Shown piece by piece: positions 4,762-7,683 of a DNA stretch of 7,683 nt. Location: assembly GCA_934444485.1 (NCBI GenBank), contig CAKSCN010000124.1, forward strand, positions 1 to 7,683, given 5' to 3'. The notes below the pieces were generated by a model. That model searched no databases, had not been told where the DNA came from, and saw nothing but the letters and a program-made list of their open reading frames with translations. The stretch's first letter is position 1; each line of letters starts with the position of its first letter. The translations under genes were made by a program, and so were the position numbers. This DNA is from an uncultured Eubacteriales bacterium. GTDB taxonomy: Bacteria; Bacillota; Clostridia; Oscillospirales; CAG-382.

Positions 4762-7683
4762 GCAAGAGAATCAAATGTCTTTCTTCTGTTGTTATCAGCA
4801 CACTTATGATACTTCAGATGCTCCTCCCCACTGCTGTATTTGCGGCAGATACCGAGTATGTATGCTATATAGGTCAAACCGGCTACGAATCGCTTGCGAG
4901 TGCTGTAGCAGCGGCGAATGCGGGCGACACAATCTGGATGACGGCAGACGACGAGGTCACGAACAACGTCACGATTGACAAGAGCCTTGTTATCGAGCTT
5001 GACGGTCACACGCTGAGCGACGCAGCCCTCAAGTTTTCGGGCGACATAACCGTAAAGCTCAACGACCGTGTCGGCACGGCAAAGTTCAACACAAGCCGTG
5101 ACTGCGGCTTCAATGTCACCGATTACACAAAGGACTCAAGGCTCCGTGCGCCGCTGTTTCTCTCGAACGGTGCGAATGTTATAATCACCGGCTCGACAAG
5201 CGGAACGGAATTTTTCGGCGGTGCAACGTGTACGGACGGCTTGAGGATTCTTGAAAAGGTGGCTGCCGTCGGAAAGAATTGCAGTCTCACCGTAAACGGT
5301 GCAAGATTCGTATACTCGGGATATACCGGAACGGACGGCGTGTTTGTGTGCAACAACGGTACGATGACGCTTAACGACATCGAAATTGCACGTTCCTCGT
5401 CGAGCACCGGCGGCTGTTCCATATCTTATGCAAGCGCACCCACAACCGACAACCCTCTTACTATAGTCAAGGGTCACTTCTACGGCGGTATGTGGATGGA
5501 GTCCGCTTCGACGATAAACGGAGTTACATTCTCCTCCGGCAGACTCTCCTTTGAAAAGATTGAAAAGGCGTTCCTCTACACTTCCGAGGGAAGCTATATA
5601 GACTACGACAAGTCAACCTCCTCCGGCGGTTGGGAAATTTACATTGCAAGCAACAAGCTCTCCACCGATACCGACATCGACACCACCGTTGACACAACCG
5701 AAGCCCTCAGAGTAAGCGCAGGCGGCGACGTCACGGCAAACGAGGGTCAGAAGGTCGTATTCGAGCCGCAGGTAACGGGAGGCGACGGCGAAAGCGCTAT
5801 CACCTATTCCTGGAGCTTCAACGGCGCAAACACCGGCACCGCAACCGCAGACTACACAATAGCTTCGGCGGCAAGCAGCGACGTCGGAACCTACGTATTC
5901 ACGGCGTCTCAGGGAGATGCGTCGGTTTCGTGTACCTACAATCTTGCGGTAAATGCGGCAAGCGTCACGTCAAAGCTGTTCTCCACCTCCGACACGGACA
6001 ATCTTCTGACCCGTGCCGTTGACAGCAAATTTACAAACACGGTTGAAGAAATAAAAGGCGTTTCCTTTGTGGATCTGACCGATTACGACCTCTCGGGGAA
6101 AACGACCGCCGACTACTCCGCCGACGGTGACGGAAGCGTTCTCGCATGGTACGACAATACGGCTGCCGCACTTTATATCGGCGGTTACGGAGAAATTATT
6201 GCCGGCCCGTCGCTCAGCGGCGCATTTTATCACGGAGAAAGCATCGACTATATAAATGGTCTTGACCTTCTCAACACGTCGAACACCACAAACATGGCGG
6301 ATATGTTCCTCATGTGCGGCGTTTCAAGCACGGTTTTCTCGCTTGATTTGGGAAGCAATTTCGACACCTCGAATGTCACCGATATGTCGGGAATGTTCAA
6401 CCGCTGCGGTGAGGACTCGGTTTACTTTCAGCTGAATCTGGGAGATAAGTTCGACACCTCCAAGGTTACGGACATGAACTGTATGTTCGCACGATGCGGA
6501 TACTCGAGCACCTCGTTTCAGCTTGATCTCGGAGACAAATTCGACACCTCCAACGTCACAAATATGTGCAATTTGTTCTCTCAGTGCGGCAGATCGAGTA
6601 CCGTCTTTACGATGAATCTCGGCGACAAGTTCAACACCGAAAAAGTAACCGATATGTCCTATATGTTCTGCAGTACCGGCGAGGCGAGCGAGGCATTTAC
6701 AGTTCTTGACCTGAGCGGTTTTGAGGTCAACAGCATTACGAGAAGATACAACCTCAGCCGTATTGTGGCGAACTCTCCCGTTACGACGATTGTTTTCGGC
6801 GAGGGCTGGGCAAACGCACCTCTCCCCCCTGCCGGAAGCGCATACGGCTTTGCGTATACCGTCTCGAACATTGACACCACAATTATCGGCGCACCGAAGA
6901 ATCTTCTCTCCTACGACTGGGCGAAAGACAACAGAACGGTGACATTCCCGGGTAAAAATTATTATACGATAACGGCGGTTGCGGAGAACGGCGGCACTGT
7001 CTCGGGCGGCGGCGAAAAAGTTGAAGGCTCGAGCGTAACGCTTACCGCAACGGCAAATGACGGTTACACCTTTGACGGCTGGTACGACGGCGATACAAAG
7101 GTTTGCGACACGAAGTCGTTTACCATAGACACCGTAACCGAGGACAAAACCTACACGGCAAAGTTTGCGGTAATAGTGGAAACCTACACAATCACCTCCG
7201 CATATCTCGAGGGCGGTACTGCCGAGGGCGGCGGTGTGGTCGAGGAGGGCGGTTCGATCACTCTCACGGCGACGCCGAACGAGGGCTATGTCTTTGACGG
7301 CTGGTATTTCGACGACACCAAGGTTTGCGACACGGAAATATTCGTTATCGAGAACGTCACGTCGAACGGACTCTACATCGCACATTTCAAGAAGATAGTT
7401 TACCGCACAATAACCGCAACTGCCGGCGAGGGCGGCACAGCCTCGGGCGGCGGCGAAAAGGTTGAAGGCTCAAGCGCAACGCTCACCGCAACGGCAAACG
7501 ACGGCTACACCTTTGACGGCTGGTACGACGGCGATACAAAGGTTTGCGACACGGCGGAATTTACGGTTGAAAACGTCAGTGCAGACAAGACCTACACGGC
7601 GAATTTTGCAAAGGCTGTATCCCGTCTGTTCAGCACAAACGATTTCAAGACACTTTTGAGCAAAATAAAGGACGACGGTGTAA
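4758..7683 (+). CDS. Large secreted multi-domain surface protein (beta-helix, Ig-like, BspA-like DUF285 and InlB B-repeats), 3' truncated by window
   Basis: I read this frame without a stop from ATG 4758 to the right edge, 975 residues; the final taa at 7681-7683 is out of frame. Residues 1-29 are a signal peptide (basic SKRIK, hydrophobic core, VFA-A cleavage). About 33-300 looks like a right-handed beta-helix, opening with a SLASAVAAANAGDTI segment and IELDGHTL typical of pectate-lyase-like adhesins. About 317-399 is Ig-like (YSWSFNG, DVGTYVFTA). About 407-505 is the lead-in to the BspA-like block, which has five 30-residue repeats (506-655) of the TSNVTDMxxMF type (DUF285). About 736-954 holds three InlB-type B-repeats with GYxFDGWY cores. 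The likely role is adhesion or cell-surface interaction. The C-terminus is missing, so the anchor (LPXTG, SLH, dockerin or none) is unknown. Translation is coupled to rfbB. High confidence that it is a secreted surface protein; ligand unknown. Confidence 0.93.
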   Translation, partial: MSKRIKCLSSVVISTLMILQMLLPTAVFAADTEYVCYIGQTGYESLASAVAAANAGDTIWMTADDEVTNNVTIDKSLVIELDGHTLSDAALKFSGDITVKLNDRVGTAKFNTSRDCGFNVTDYTKDSRLRAPLFLSNGANVIITGSTSGTEFFGGATCTDGLRILEKVAAVGKNCSLTVNGARFVYSGYTGTDGVFVCNNGTMTLNDIEIARSSSSTGGCSISYASAPTTDNPLTIVKGHFYGGMWMESASTINGVTFSSGRLSFEKIEKAFLYTSEGSYIDYDKSTSSGGWEIYIASNKLSTDTDIDTTVDTTEALRVSAGGDVTANEGQKVVFEPQVTGGDGESAITYSWSFNGANTGTATADYTIASAASSDVGTYVFTASQGDASVSCTYNLAVNAASVTSKLFSTSDTDNLLTRAVDSKFTNTVEEIKGVSFVDLTDYDLSGKTTADYSADGDGSVLAWYDNTAAALYIGGYGEIIAGPSLSGAFYHGESIDYINGLDLLNTSNTTNMADMFLMCGVSSTVFSLDLGSNFDTSNVTDMSGMFNRCGEDSVYFQLNLGDKFDTSKVTDMNCMFARCGYSSTSFQLDLGDKFDTSNVTNMCNLFSQCGRSSTVFTMNLGDKFNTEKVTDMSYMFCSTGEASEAFTVLDLSGFEVNSITRRYNLSRIVANSPVTTIVFGEGWANAPLPPAGSAYGFAYTVSNIDTTIIGAPKNLLSYDWAKDNRTVTFPGKNYYTITAVAENGGTVSGGGEKVEGSSVTLTATANDGYTFDGWYDGDTKVCDTKSFTIDTVTEDKTYTAKFAVIVETYTITSAYLEGGTAEGGGVVEEGGSITLTATPNEGYVFDGWYFDDTKVCDTEIFVIENVTSNGLYIAHFKKIVYRTITATAGEGGTASGGGEKVEGSSATLTATANDGYTFDGWYDGDTKVCDTAEFTVENVSADKTYTANFAKAVSRLFSTNDFKTLLSKIKDDGV
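6273..6722 (+). repeat. Five exact-length 90-bp coding repeats (BspA-like DUF285)
   Basis: Units start at 6273, 6363, 6453, 6543 and 6633, each exactly 90 bp (30 residues), and a partial sixth begins at 6723 (FEVNSIT). The consensus reads DTSxVTDMxxMFxxCG followed by a variable segment and LDLGDKF. Unit length is conserved without indels while the sequence has diverged, indicating selection on the fold. Each of the first four units has Cys-Gly after the MF/LF pair; the fifth has MFCSTG. The commoner DUF285 repeat I know is about 23 residues, so this is a longer variant. Confidence 0.9.
6963..7619 (+). repeat. Three InlB-type B-repeats (about 72-74 residues each)
   Basis: Units begin at 6963, 7185 and 7401. 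Each reads TIT..., a glycine-rich GGTxxGGG segment, LTATxNxGYxFDGWY, a conserved TKVCDT and an aromatic end such as KTYTAKF. These match the divergent InlB B-repeat/Listeria-Bacteroides repeat class, stalk or spacer modules of surface proteins. Units 1 and 3 share a perfect 48-nt identity (7065-7112 and 7506-7553), while unit 2 is clearly more diverged. Confidence 0.88.

Noticed and set aside
6324..7385. Minus-strand open frame of 353 codons opposite the surface-protein repeats
   Set aside because: It lies wholly antisense to a well-supported secreted protein with recognisable domains, its translation is rich in Arg, Cys and Val as expected of a shadow frame, and it mirrors the repeats of the sense gene.
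6273..7619. CRISPR array or non-coding satellite from the regular 90-bp and about 220-bp periods
   Set aside because: Periods are multiples of three or near unit lengths of known protein repeats, the frame is open throughout, and there are no identical short repeats with unique spacers.
7681..7683. Terminal taa as the stop of the surface-protein gene
   Set aside because: The reading frame has codon gta at 7680-7682, so this taa is out of frame and the gene continues past the edge.

Overview
The window looks like chromosomal DNA of a Gram-positive anaerobe of the class Clostridia (Oscillospirales/Ruminococcaceae-like, probably gut or rumen). This is inferred from four things: strong GGAGG-type ribosome binding sites, a LytTR regulator paired with a GHKL sensor kinase, a BspA/InlB-type surface protein, and intergenic hairpin and heptamer repeats of a kind I recall from Clostridia. 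No rRNA, tRNA, CRISPR array, transposase or phage gene was seen. All supported genes lie on the + strand.

Layout. (1) 1-297 is the 3' end of a VanY/LdcB-type peptidoglycan carboxypeptidase. (2) 298-480 is non-coding. It carries small hairpins with a gtgaaat-type word at an exact 22-bp period, then four tandem 7-bp repeats just before the next ribosome binding site. (3) 481-2477 is a two-component system whose genes overlap by 1 nt: a LytTR response regulator (241 aa) and a multi-membrane-span GHKL histidine kinase (423 aa). (4) 2478-2592 is a compact control region. It holds a 12-bp direct repeat at 21-bp period, an intrinsic terminator, and an extended -10 promoter starting in the terminator's T-run. 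(5) 2593-7683 is a four-gene operon: an 84-aa protein of unknown function, rfbA, rfbB, and a very large secreted protein that runs off the right edge with 975 aa visible. The last two junctions are 4-nt ATGA overlaps.

How the genes may work together. RfbA and RfbB convert glucose-1-phosphate plus dTTP to dTDP-4-keto-6-deoxyglucose, the precursor of dTDP-L-rhamnose and other deoxysugars. rfbC and rfbD are not in the window. The secreted protein is translationally coupled to rfbB. It has a signal peptide, a probable beta-helix, an Ig-like domain, five 30-residue BspA-like (DUF285) repeats and three InlB-type B-repeats. That arrangement suggests coordinated production of a surface adhesin and a cell-surface or protein-linked deoxysugar. 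The direct repeats upstream have the spacing expected of a LytTR-family binding site and sit just upstream of a promoter with no -35 box. The simplest hypothesis is that the neighbouring two-component system switches this operon on. That link is inference, not demonstrated by the sequence.
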